A program made the position numbers and the translations under genes. A DNA stretch of 52,018 bases from CAYPIE01 sp964410665 (GTDB lineage: Bacteria; Planctomycetota; Planctomycetia; Gemmatales; Gemmataceae): contig CAYPIE010000040.1 of NCBI GenBank assembly GCA_964410665.1, forward strand, positions 1 to 52,018. Direction: 5' to 3'. Positions 33,974 to 42,116 of this stretch are shown one piece after another (the stretch's first letter is position 1; every line of letters begins with the position of its first letter). The notes below the pieces were generated by a model that ran no database searches, was not told the DNA's origin, and was given only the letters and a program-made list of their open reading frames with translations.

Positions 33974-36175
33974 GTGCAGGATACGCTGGCCCGCTATGAA
34001 ATTGTCCTGCTGGGCCTCGGTCACACCCACGCCCATATCTTGCGTATGTGGCGGATGCGGCCTGTACCCGAGACCCGCTTGACTTGTGTCAGTGACTTCC
34101 CCGTCGCTACCTACTCCGGGATGCTCCCCGCAGTTCTGGCTGGCCAGTATCCGGTCGAGCGAATGCAGATCGATCTTGTGCGCTTGTGTGCTGCGGCGAA
34201 GGCCCGACTGATTCTCGCCGAGGTGACTGGGCTGGATCAAAGCCTACGACAGCTCCACTTCCGTGACCATCCGACCATCCCCTATGACCTGCTCTCGATT
34301 GGGGTTGGTTCGGTACCACGTTTGGCCGAAGGAATCTCCACGGAATTCCCGCTGATCCCGATCAAACCCATGCAAACGTTCCTCGATCGCCTCGGGAATG
34401 GTCTGGCCAGGGTTCCTGCCGCGAAACCTCTTGAGATCGTGCTCGTGGGTGCAGGGGCGGGAGGCATTGAAATTGCGTGCTGCTTGCCTGCGTATCTGGA
34501 ACGTCAGGGCCGAAGCCTTGCGCGATTGCATGTCGTGGATGCTGGGCCTGAACTGGGCAAAGGCTTGACGGCTGCCACGGTTCAGCGGCTTGACCGTCTC
34601 TTGCGACAGCGAGGCGTCGACAGGCACTTGGGACAACGGGTCCAAGAAGTCGATCCCACCGGTGTAACCCTTGCAGATGGCCGGCACATCGCGGCAGACC
34701 TCGTCGTCTGGTCAACCGGAGCAGCTGCCCCTCCCTTACTTGATCATCTGGGCCTCCCTCGGGATGACCGCGGCTTTCTTCGCATCGAACCCACCCTACA
34801 AGTCGTTGGCGAGTCACGCATCTTCGCGGTGGGTGATACTGCCACGCTCACAACCGATCCTACTCCCAAGGCCGGCGTCTATGCCGTCCGCCAGGGACCG
34901 ATCCTCTGGCAGAATCTCCGTCGTTTCCTCGAGCAACGCCCCCTCAAATCATTTCAGCCGCAACAACGTTTCTTGAAACTTCTAAATACAGGCGACGGCC
35001 AGGCCATCGCCGAGTGGTACGGGTGGAGCTTCCAGGGCCATTGGTGTTGGCGTTGGAAAGATCGCATTGATGGCCGCTTTATGGACAAGTACCAGGACTA
35101 TCGCCCAATGCGCATGTCGCCGACGACCACTCCCCCAGCGGTTATGCGGTGCGCGGGCTGTGGCGGCAAAATTGCTGGTTCCGTCCTGGACCGGGTGTTT
35201 GCCCGCTTGAAGATCCCTACTTCGGAGCATGTTGTGTTGGGTCTTGAGCAAGCCGATGATGCAGCGATCATCCGCCCACCCGGAGGTCGACCCATCACCG
35301 CGACGGTCGACTTTTTCGCTGCCCCGTTGCCAGACCCCTACTTGGTCGGCCGGTTGGCCGCGCTGAACGCCTTGAGTGACATCCAGGCGATGGCCGCCTG
35401 TCCTCTCGCCGCACTGGCTCTGATCACCTTGCCGGTCGGACCAGCCCATCGCCAGGAGGAACTCCTCTATGAACTCCTCTCAGGCAGCCTTGAGGAACTG
35501 GCGGCGGTGGGCGCGACTCTGGTCGGTGGGCACACCATCGAGGGCCCGCGTCTCACCGCCGGCTTTACCATCCTAGGAGACCAAGGTTCCGAGCCGCCGC
35601 ATACCAAGTCCGGTTTACAGCCCGGCGATCGCCTGATCCTCACCCGACCGCTAGGGACCGGAATCCTTCTGGCCGCCCATATGCAAGCCCGCTGTCGCGC
35701 CAACTGGCTCATGCCCATGCTTGACCGTATGCTCCACGGCAATGCTGGGATTCTCGCACAAGCCATTCGTCCCAGCATCCATGCGATGACCGATGTCACC
35801 GGCTTCGGCCTGGCGGGTCATCTCCTGGAGATGCTCCGAGCCAGCCGGATGACCGCAGAGCTACACGTGGACCAGATTCCCCTGTTCGCTGGCGTCACCG
35901 AGCTGCTCAATGCGGGGATCGAAAGTACACTGACCTCGGCCAATCGGCAGGTCGAAGTGGCCATCCAAGTCGCCCAATCCCTTCGCCAGGCAGCAGAGTA
36001 TCGGGCGTTATTTGATCCTCAGACCTGTGGTGGAATCCTTCTGGGGGTGTCAGAAACCAAAGTTTCTTCGCTACTGGAGCATCTCCACGCGCAGGGCCAT
36101 CGCGATGCCGTCGTCATTGGACAGATCACTTCGGCGGCAGTCCATTCCAACCAGATCATGCTCGTCATTGCTTGA
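33974..36175 (+). CDS. selD: Pyridine nucleotide-disulfide oxidoreductase fused to selenide,water dikinase
   Basis: A 733-residue two-domain protein. Residues ~5-375 are an NDH-2-like flavoprotein: LLGLGHTHAHIL for FAD, VLVGAGAGGIEIACCLPAYL for NAD(P)H and IFAVGDTAT. Residues ~385-733 are SelD, which makes selenophosphate from selenide and ATP. RCAGCGGKIAGSVL holds the active-site cysteine; the position is Cys rather than selenocysteine and the second cysteine of CGC is Gly. ADDAAIIRPPGGRPITATVDFF and TDVTGFGLAGHLLEM are ATP-site motifs. The start is GTG at 33974-33976 with AAAGGA six bases upstream; the ORF is open to 33929 but would overlap the kinase. The fusion occurs in other bacteria and some algae. 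No selA, selB or Sec tRNA is in the window. Confidence 0.93.
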   Translation: MQDTLARYEIVLLGLGHTHAHILRMWRMRPVPETRLTCVSDFPVATYSGMLPAVLAGQYPVERMQIDLVRLCAAAKARLILAEVTGLDQSLRQLHFRDHPTIPYDLLSIGVGSVPRLAEGISTEFPLIPIKPMQTFLDRLGNGLARVPAAKPLEIVLVGAGAGGIEIACCLPAYLERQGRSLARLHVVDAGPELGKGLTAATVQRLDRLLRQRGVDRHLGQRVQEVDPTGVTLADGRHIAADLVVWSTGAAAPPLLDHLGLPRDDRGFLRIEPTLQVVGESRIFAVGDTATLTTDPTPKAGVYAVRQGPILWQNLRRFLEQRPLKSFQPQQRFLKLLNTGDGQAIAEWYGWSFQGHWCWRWKDRIDGRFMDKYQDYRPMRMSPTTTPPAVMRCAGCGGKIAGSVLDRVFARLKIPTSEHVVLGLEQADDAAIIRPPGGRPITATVDFFAAPLPDPYLVGRLAALNALSDIQAMAACPLAALALITLPVGPAHRQEELLYELLSGSLEELAAVGATLVGGHTIEGPRLTAGFTILGDQGSEPPHTKSGLQPGDRLILTRPLGTGILLAAHMQARCRANWLMPMLDRMLHGNAGILAQAIRPSIHAMTDVTGFGLAGHLLEMLRASRMTAELHVDQIPLFAGVTELLNAGIESTLTSANRQVEVAIQVAQSLRQAAEYRALFDPQTCGGILLGVSETKVSSLLEHLHAQGHRDAVVIGQITSAAVHSNQIMLVIA

Positions 36176-36434
36176 AAGTTCGGCTTTCAGCCGGAGTAGC
36201 GATGAAGTATTCACATTGGAAAGAGAAATATTCTGTTATAATACATTATTTTTGTTCTCAACAAAACAATAAACTCGTCCCGACGATTTGCTTTTCCTTT
36301 GAATAGACGTTAATCTTCACAGAATAGGATAGATGCGTAATTCGCAAATAGTCACTGATAAATGCATACATGATGTTACCGGTAATTTGCGCATCATCCA
36401 TGCGACTGTTATTCTCTGTATTGGAGCCTCTCTC
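36176..36434. other. AT-rich spacer before the DUF1559 gene
   Basis: This spacer is clearly more AT-rich than the surroundings. It starts with a small hairpin CGGCT-TTC-AGCCG (36181-36193) after selD. It then has a consensus TATAAT and, at about 36345-36395, separated copies of GCAAAT and ATTTGC that could form an inverted repeat. The open frame through this part on the + strand is an extension of the DUF1559 frame and is not considered coding. Confidence 0.5.
36216..36242 (+). promoter_or_regulatory. Candidate sigma-70 promoter for DUF1559/lipoprotein genes
   Basis: TATAAT at 36237-36242 matches the -10 consensus and TTGGAA at 36216-36221 is a passable -35, with a short 15-bp spacer. It would give a leader of about 185 bases before the DUF1559 gene. 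The off-length spacer keeps confidence modest. Confidence 0.4.
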
Positions 36435-37451
36435 ATGACGCCAATGCCGATGCAACGACGACATGCTTTTACGCTGATTGAGCTGTTGGTGGTCATCGCC
36501 ATCATCGCCATCCTGATCGGCCTGCTCCTGCCCGCCGTGCAAAAGGTCCGCGAGGCCGCGGCCCGTATGAAGTGTCAGAACAATCTCAAGCAGTTGGTGC
36601 TGGCCATGCATAATCACCATGATGCCCAGCAAGCGTTCCCCAACAACGCCTACAGCACCAACCCCTCCTGGAGTGGTTGGCACCGGGTCAGTGCGAACTA
36701 TTGGCTGTTGCCTTATGTGGAGCAGGAGCCGCTCTATCGCCAATTCAACTTTAATGGCGACTTTGGCACCATGGTGAATGGTCCGATGCAGGTCCCCCTG
36801 TCTGTGTTCAAGTGCCCCTCTGCTCCCAAGTATGAAGGCAATCTGAGCTGGAGCGGTCCTGGAACCAACTATGGTTGGTGCTCGGGCAGCTCCGTCTACA
36901 CGGCCTGGGGCGGAGGTGCCGTGAACCAAAACGGCATCATGCAGAACTGGGAACGACGAACGATGGGGGATGTGATCGATGGCACCTCGAACACCATTTT
37001 CGCCTCGGAAATGCTCTCCGGAGATGGCATCGCCGATCAGGCCACCTATCCCTTTGACATCTTTTACGTTGGGAACTCGCTCTTCGAGGCCGTCGCCGAC
37101 AAGCACTTCCCCACCGCGGCGGAATTGAACACCATCGGCAACGCCGCGCAATCCCCGATCGGTGAGCGGAGTAACAATGGCACGCTCTGGGGCTGGTATG
37201 CCCACTCCCAGTCGATGTTCAATACGGCCGCACCGCCGAACTGGCAATTCCCCAGCACTGGAGGCAACTGTTGCCCGGGTGGAGCCCATGACTGGGGTTG
37301 GGGAATCATTCCACCCCGCAGCTTCCATACCGCCGGAGTCAATGTCGGCTTGGGAGATGGTTCGGTCCGCTTTGTTCGGGACTCAGTGGATATTGTCACC
37401 TTCCAGCGCCTCGGCAACCGCCGGGACCGCCAGGTGATCGGAGACTTCTAA
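36435..37451 (+). CDS. DUF1559 family prepilin-like protein
   Basis: A 338-residue protein of the DUF1559 (SBP_bac_10) family, greatly expanded in planctomycetes. The N-terminus is a type IV prepilin-like signal: RRHAFTLIELLVVIAIIAILIGLLLPAVQKVREAA, with likely cleavage before Phe12. The family's later parts are present: CQNNLKQLVLAMHNHHDAQQAFPNN, NTIFASEMLSGDG and the C-terminal VNVGLGDGSVRFVRDSVD. Its role is unproven; pseudopilin-like export or envelope assembly is the usual guess. GGAG lies eight bases before the ATG. A small lipoprotein gene follows after 13 bp, an arrangement often seen with this family. Confidence 0.93.
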   Translation: MTPMPMQRRHAFTLIELLVVIAIIAILIGLLLPAVQKVREAAARMKCQNNLKQLVLAMHNHHDAQQAFPNNAYSTNPSWSGWHRVSANYWLLPYVEQEPLYRQFNFNGDFGTMVNGPMQVPLSVFKCPSAPKYEGNLSWSGPGTNYGWCSGSSVYTAWGGGAVNQNGIMQNWERRTMGDVIDGTSNTIFASEMLSGDGIADQATYPFDIFYVGNSLFEAVADKHFPTAAELNTIGNAAQSPIGERSNNGTLWGWYAHSQSMFNTAAPPNWQFPSTGGNCCPGGAHDWGWGIIPPRSFHTAGVNVGLGDGSVRFVRDSVDIVTFQRLGNRRDRQVIGDF

Positions 37452-37464
37452 GAGGTACCCCCCG

Positions 37465-37776
37465 ATGATGCGTTCGATTCTGCCACGGATTTGCTGCCTT
37501 GGACTCTTGCTGGGAGTGATGGGCTGTCCATCCCCTGTCAAAGAGAAGACCTACACGGTCTCTGTCCAGGGTCCCCTGGCGCAGGCCAAACAGATTGTGC
37601 AAAGCTACGCCGAGGGTACGCCCCCAGGTAGCGAGATGGACTCATTCCCCAACCTGATCAACAAGGTGAAGGAAGTCGATCCAAACAAGGCCACGCTTTT
37701 GGAAAAAGGCGTGGCTGATATTCGCAGAGGTGGCGATACCCGTGCCAAGGCGAAAGCCCTGTTGAAAAAACTCTAA
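37465..37776 (+). CDS. Small lipoprotein of unknown function
   Basis: A 103-residue protein with a lipoprotein signal: hydrophobic CLGLLLGVM then lipobox VMGC with Cys21 as the probable lipidated residue. The mature part (~80 residues) is charged and helical (LINKVKEVDPNKATLLEKGVADI). Two tandem ATGs (37465, 37468) are possible starts; AGAGG lies about ten bases upstream. It follows the DUF1559 gene by 13 bp and is very likely co-transcribed. It would be a substrate of the Lgt encoded earlier in the window, if that enzyme acts generally. Function unknown. Confidence 0.82.
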   Translation: MMRSILPRICCLGLLLGVMGCPSPVKEKTYTVSVQGPLAQAKQIVQSYAEGTPPGSEMDSFPNLINKVKEVDPNKATLLEKGVADIRRGGDTRAKAKALLKKL

Positions 37777-37800
37777 GCCTGCCACCAAGCGGTCGCTTTC

Positions 37801-37846
37801 AATGCCCAAGGCTCGACGCATGTGCGTCGAGCCTTGGGCATTTTCG
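37801..37846 (+). terminator. Long perfect inverted repeat, probable terminator
   Basis: Two exactly complementary 20-bp arms (37801-37820 and 37823-37842) separated by TG, so the hairpin has about 19 pairs with a four-base loop. A TTTT run (37841-37844) overlaps the end of the right arm. It lies 25 bp after the lipoprotein stop and probably ends the DUF1559-lipoprotein transcript. Confidence 0.75.
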
Positions 37847-37906
37847 TCGCCCCATGCTTGGTCGTGACCTGTTACCGCTATGTGGGGAACCAGCGTATGA
37901 TGGTGC

Positions 37907-39586
37907 ATGGTGTCGGTGATCGGCATTAACGCTTGGTTGAATCAACAGCGAGGACACCATGAGTCCAGACCGGCGCCAAGCAGAAAATCGGGCGGGTTGG
38001 GATCGGAGCCCCACACGGACGACACCAAGTTCTATAGTTCGATTGGAGCGTCGAGCGCCTCTGACCGAGTGGCCGATCAACCGTCGATTCCGCAGCGCTT
38101 CGAGCTTGCTGGTTTCCTGCCCAGTTCGCCGCCTGGGGAAGCCGATGATCTGCTTCCCATGAACGAGCCGGTTATGTTAAGATCCCCTGAAGATAGAGAT
38201 GGCGTGCAAACCGGGCGCGTAGGACAGGATCAGCCGGTGGAACTGGACCGTATGGAGCACGCCGGGCTAACCGATGTCGGGGTCCGGCGTAGCCATAACC
38301 AAGATGCTTTTACTTGCCAGCCCGCTCACGATGCCGAGCAATGGCAGCGTGTAGGCCATGTTTTCTTGGTCGCCGACGGCATGGGTGGGCATGCCGTGGG
38401 GGAAAAAGCCAGCGCCAAGGCCGTCCGCGACCTGCCGCACACTTATTTTAAGCATATCGATGAGGGGCCGATCGCGGCCATTCGCCGGGCCTTCCTCGAG
38501 ACCAACGCCAGTATCCACGCGATCGGGGAATCCAACCCGGAATTTCGCGGCTTGGGAACCACCGCCACGGCACTGTTTTTACGGCCCGACGGGGCCTGGG
38601 TCGGGCATGTCGGCGATAGCCGCGTCTATCGGATTCGTGATGGCTACCTCGAACAGCTTACCTTTGATCATTCGCTATCTTGGGCCCTTGCACAACAACA
38701 TGGCGTGGATCCCGATGACTTGCCCGAGATTCGCCGCAATGTGATTATTCGTTCGCTGGGCCCGGATCCACTGGTACAGGTCGACATTGAAGGCCCATAC
38801 CGCGTCGAGCCTGGGGACATCTTCATTCTTTGTAGTGATGGCCTCAGCAATCCACTCACCCCGGAAGAGATTGCTTCCGTGGCAATCGCGCTGCCGCCTG
38901 CCGAGGCGTGTGCGTTTCTCGTCGAGTTGGCCAATCTACGGGGCGGTCCCGACAACATTACGGTCATCGTGGTGCGTGTGCCTCACCACGAAACTGTCAA
39001 CATCGAGACACAAATTCTACCCAAGCAGAATCGGAACCTCTTCACTTGGCTCAAGCGGCGTGTGCAACGCGGGATCGACGCTTGGCAGGCTCGGGTCCCT
39101 TGGCCATTAAGCTTGCTTATGCTTGGGGTTGTGCAAGCCATCGCCTTTTTTATTGCCATCGCCGAGAATACATTGGTCGCCAAGTTGCTGTTTTTGTCAG
39201 CCTCGACGACCATCGGTGTCGGGCTGGTGGGCCTGTTTTTACAAGCGCGGCTTGAGAAAAAACGCAAGCGGACTCCCCTGCCTACCCCAACCAAGCTGAA
39301 CATCTATCGACGCTACCCGTGCCAGATCGATCATCGTCTCTTGGACAAGTTGGCCAAACTCGCCGATTCTCTTTACACGCAAATTGTCGATCGACGCTTG
39401 AGCATCGACGAGCCGCAGTTCCGCCAGTTGCAACAACAAGCTCGGGAACTACTCAAACGGGGTGAGCCAGTAGCTGCCTTTCACGAAATTGCTCGATCAG
39501 TGCGTCTGCTCACACAAATCTTGCATCAACAACGCAACAAAGAAGAGGTCTTCCGACCCAAGTGGGATTCCGCCTCGGCGAAATGA
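37907..39586 (+). CDS. PP2C-type protein phosphatase with C-terminal membrane segments
   Basis: A metal-dependent Ser/Thr phosphatase. The catalytic core starts at about residue 117 with EHAGLTDVGVRRSHNQDAF and includes FLVADGMGGH (metal-binding Asp157), GLGTTATALFL, HVGDSRVYRIRDG, FILCSDGLSNPL and GGPDNITVIVV. After residue ~395 there are two hydrophobic segments (about 398-418 and 425-446) and a charged helical tail, so the enzyme is probably membrane-attached. The first ~115 residues are low in structure. The start is uncertain: ATG at 37907 lacks a ribosome binding site, and ATGs at 38159, 38174 and 38249 are alternatives closer to the domain. It may counteract the kinase at 32704. Confidence 0.88.
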   Translation: MVSVIGINAWLNQQRGHHESRPAPSRKSGGLGSEPHTDDTKFYSSIGASSASDRVADQPSIPQRFELAGFLPSSPPGEADDLLPMNEPVMLRSPEDRDGVQTGRVGQDQPVELDRMEHAGLTDVGVRRSHNQDAFTCQPAHDAEQWQRVGHVFLVADGMGGHAVGEKASAKAVRDLPHTYFKHIDEGPIAAIRRAFLETNASIHAIGESNPEFRGLGTTATALFLRPDGAWVGHVGDSRVYRIRDGYLEQLTFDHSLSWALAQQHGVDPDDLPEIRRNVIIRSLGPDPLVQVDIEGPYRVEPGDIFILCSDGLSNPLTPEEIASVAIALPPAEACAFLVELANLRGGPDNITVIVVRVPHHETVNIETQILPKQNRNLFTWLKRRVQRGIDAWQARVPWPLSLLMLGVVQAIAFFIAIAENTLVAKLLFLSASTTIGVGLVGLFLQARLEKKRKRTPLPTPTKLNIYRRYPCQIDHRLLDKLAKLADSLYTQIVDRRLSIDEPQFRQLQQQARELLKRGEPVAAFHEIARSVRLLTQILHQQRNKEEVFRPKWDSASAK

Positions 39587-39663
39587 GTTCGGCTAGTAGT
39601 GCTTGCCGATTACCCTACCATAAAACAGAGCCGACCTTCGCCGCTTGCAGTCGAGGAATCCGC

Positions 39664-42057
39664 ATGGCCCGCTTCCGCACCGTTTGCATTCCCGTGATGC
39701 TGCTTTTGATAGTGCTGCTGCCGAGCTCAGCCAAAGCGCAACAAGAGCCCTTGGTTGACCGTGTCAAAACGGCGATCGATCGGGGGATTCGTTATCTGAA
39801 ACAACGCCAAGCACCTCAGGGCAACTGGGAACTATATCTGGGTCTGGCCAACATCTATCAAGGCGGCTCCACCTGCTTGGCTTTGTTGGCGTTAATCAAT
39901 GCCGGGGTCGATCCGGAGGATCGCGTGATCCAACGAGGACTTGCCTATCTGCGCAAGCTGCCACCAGAGCATACCTATGTGGTCGGGCTTCAGACGATGG
40001 TTCTGGTCGAGGCTGGCTTTAAAAGCGATCTGCAACAGATTCAGAGGAATGTCGACTGGTTGATTAAAGCCGCGGTGCGCGATGGCAAGGAGCTGCGCGG
40101 GTGGAGCTACACGGATGCGAAAGGACCGCCGGATAACTCGAACACCCAGTACGCCTTGCTGGGTCTGCACGCGGGCCAACAGGCCGGGGCACGCATCCCG
40201 GCAGAACTTTGGGAGTCGATTCAAAATTACTATGTCCGTACCCAGAATGCCGCTGGAGGCTGGGGGTATCATTCGGGCCAAGCTCCCTCGTTGACCATGT
40301 CCGTGGCCGGCTATTGTGGACTGACCATCGCAGGGATGGAACTCCATGCTGCCCAACAAGGGCTTGATGTCGATACAGGCGTCGCGGCCAATTGTGGCAA
40401 GTATCTGGAAAACCGACCGCTCGCCAAGGCCCTGGAATGGATCGGTAGTAAGCGGCATTTTTCCTTTCAACAGCGGATGCATACCTTTTACAACGTCTAT
40501 GGCATCGAACGCGCCGGTCGACTCTCCGGCCGACGATTTCTCGGACCGTTTGACTGGTATCGCGATGGTTGCCGCTTTCTCACGGACCCCAACTCCCCGG
40601 GTCGGCAACTCCCCGATGGCTCGTGGGCCATCAGCGGAGGGATTGATTCCCTGGAAGTGATCTCCACCAGTTTTGCACTGTTATTTTTGTCCAAGGGACG
40701 CACGCCGATTTTGATCAGCAAGCTGGCCTGGGGGGATAGTCCGATCCCGGAACGACACAGCGGCTGGAACAACAAGCGGCACGACAGCAAGCACCTCGCG
40801 GAGTTTGCGAGCCAGGAATTGTTTGATGATACGCCGCTCGCCTGGCAGGTATATGATCCACAGTACATCGATGCTCGGGATCCGAATGCGGTACAGACCG
40901 AGGTCGAGAAACTCTTACGCAGCCCTATCTTGTATATCACCGGTCACGGGGCCCTGACCCGGGCCAACTTTCCCCCGGTCCATCGCCAGATCCTGAAACG
41001 CTATCTGGAAGAGGGCGGCTTTGTCCTGGCCGAGGCCTGCTGTGGCAGCCCGGAGTTTACTGCCAGTTTTCAGGCTTTGATCAAAGACTTGTTCAACCAA
41101 GAATTGCGACCCCTTCGCAAGGATCACCCGGTTTGGGTGACGCCGTTTCCGGATCCACTGCTGTACTTCAACCGCCCCGACGATGAATTACTTGGCCTCG
41201 ATCTCGGCTGCAAAACCGTGGTGGTCTTCAGTCCTCAACCGCTGGCCGGTTACTGGGAAGACGACCGCTATATGCCCGAACCTGGCGCGCGTGCCAGCAA
41301 CCGGGCCGAGGCCGCGTATCGACTCTCCGCCAATATCCTTGCCTATGCCACCGGAATGGAACTGCCCAAACCACGGCTCACCGAGGTGAAAGTCGTCGAT
41401 CCCAAGGATGTTCGCACGGCACCACGTAGTTATCTGAAAGTCGCCCAGCTGCGTCACGAGGGTGACTGGGAACCCGCCCCACGGGCGATGCGCAACCTCA
41501 TGTTCCATCTACGCGAGCAAGAGTCTTTGGATGTGTCCCTCGAAAAAGAGGTTTTGCCCTTTACTCATCCTGACGTCTTCAATTTCAAGCTCCTGTACAT
41601 GCATGGGCGGAATCAGTTTGTCTCGGATGAGAACGAACTCACGATTTTGCGGACCAATCTTTCGACCGGCGCTACCCTGCTGGCCGATGCCTGCTGCGGG
41701 AAAGCCGCTTTCGATCAGGCATTTCGTACTTTCGTCAAGCAGCTATTCCCGGATAAGCAGCTCGAACGCATTCCATTGGATGATCCGCTCTTTGGTGCGG
41801 AACTCAACGGCAAAGCGATCCGCACCGTCATGTGCCGTCGCGAGCCTCCCGCGGGGAGCAGTGCGGAACTTGGGTTTTCGTCTGTGCCTCCGTTTCTGGA
41901 AGGCATCAAGGTGGACGGCCGTTGGGCAGTCATCTACAGCAAATATGATTTGGGTTGTGCACTGGAGAAACATCGCTCCTCCGATTGCCTGGGTCATAAT
42001 CATGAGAGCGCATTACAGCTCGGTAAAGCGGTGGTACTGTACGCTCTGAAACACTGA
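39664..42057 (+). CDS. Secreted protein with terpene-cyclase-like repeats and two DUF4159 modules
   Basis: A 797-residue exported protein; signal peptide VMLLLIVLLPSSAKAQ. The first ~300 residues resemble the alpha/alpha-barrel repeats of prenyltransferases and squalene cyclases (AIDRGIRYLKQRQAPQGNW, NAAGGWGYHSG, PDGSWAISGGIDSL). Then come two copies of DUF4159: one starts with ILYITGHGAL (about 40930) and contains LAEACCGSPEF, the second with KLLYMHGRNQF (about 41590) and contains LADACCGKAAF. The first has a C-terminal part with VVVFSPQPLAGYWEDDRY. Neither function is established; DUF4159 often accompanies MoxR/VWA systems, none of which is in the window. GAGGAA lies five bases before the ATG. 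The frame is open to 39562 but the signal peptide fixes this start. Confidence 0.88.
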   Translation: MARFRTVCIPVMLLLIVLLPSSAKAQQEPLVDRVKTAIDRGIRYLKQRQAPQGNWELYLGLANIYQGGSTCLALLALINAGVDPEDRVIQRGLAYLRKLPPEHTYVVGLQTMVLVEAGFKSDLQQIQRNVDWLIKAAVRDGKELRGWSYTDAKGPPDNSNTQYALLGLHAGQQAGARIPAELWESIQNYYVRTQNAAGGWGYHSGQAPSLTMSVAGYCGLTIAGMELHAAQQGLDVDTGVAANCGKYLENRPLAKALEWIGSKRHFSFQQRMHTFYNVYGIERAGRLSGRRFLGPFDWYRDGCRFLTDPNSPGRQLPDGSWAISGGIDSLEVISTSFALLFLSKGRTPILISKLAWGDSPIPERHSGWNNKRHDSKHLAEFASQELFDDTPLAWQVYDPQYIDARDPNAVQTEVEKLLRSPILYITGHGALTRANFPPVHRQILKRYLEEGGFVLAEACCGSPEFTASFQALIKDLFNQELRPLRKDHPVWVTPFPDPLLYFNRPDDELLGLDLGCKTVVVFSPQPLAGYWEDDRYMPEPGARASNRAEAAYRLSANILAYATGMELPKPRLTEVKVVDPKDVRTAPRSYLKVAQLRHEGDWEPAPRAMRNLMFHLREQESLDVSLEKEVLPFTHPDVFNFKLLYMHGRNQFVSDENELTILRTNLSTGATLLADACCGKAAFDQAFRTFVKQLFPDKQLERIPLDDPLFGAELNGKAIRTVMCRREPPAGSSAELGFSSVPPFLEGIKVDGRWAVIYSKYDLGCALEKHRSSDCLGHNHESALQLGKAVVLYALKH

Positions 42058-42116
42058 CCCAGGGCATCAAGGTTGACCGTTGCGCTGACGACAACCATCC
42101 GTTGGGGAAGCCACAG

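Noticed and set aside
35108..35200. SelD as a selenocysteine protein
   Set aside because: The active-site position is encoded by a cysteine codon; no in-frame TGA with a downstream hairpin is seen.
37959..38162. 67-residue frame with GAGG five bases before its ATG
   Set aside because: It overlaps the N-terminal part of the PP2C frame and is basic and low in structure. The good ribosome site is noted, but with no family support I treat it as chance; it does weaken confidence in the PP2C start at 37907.
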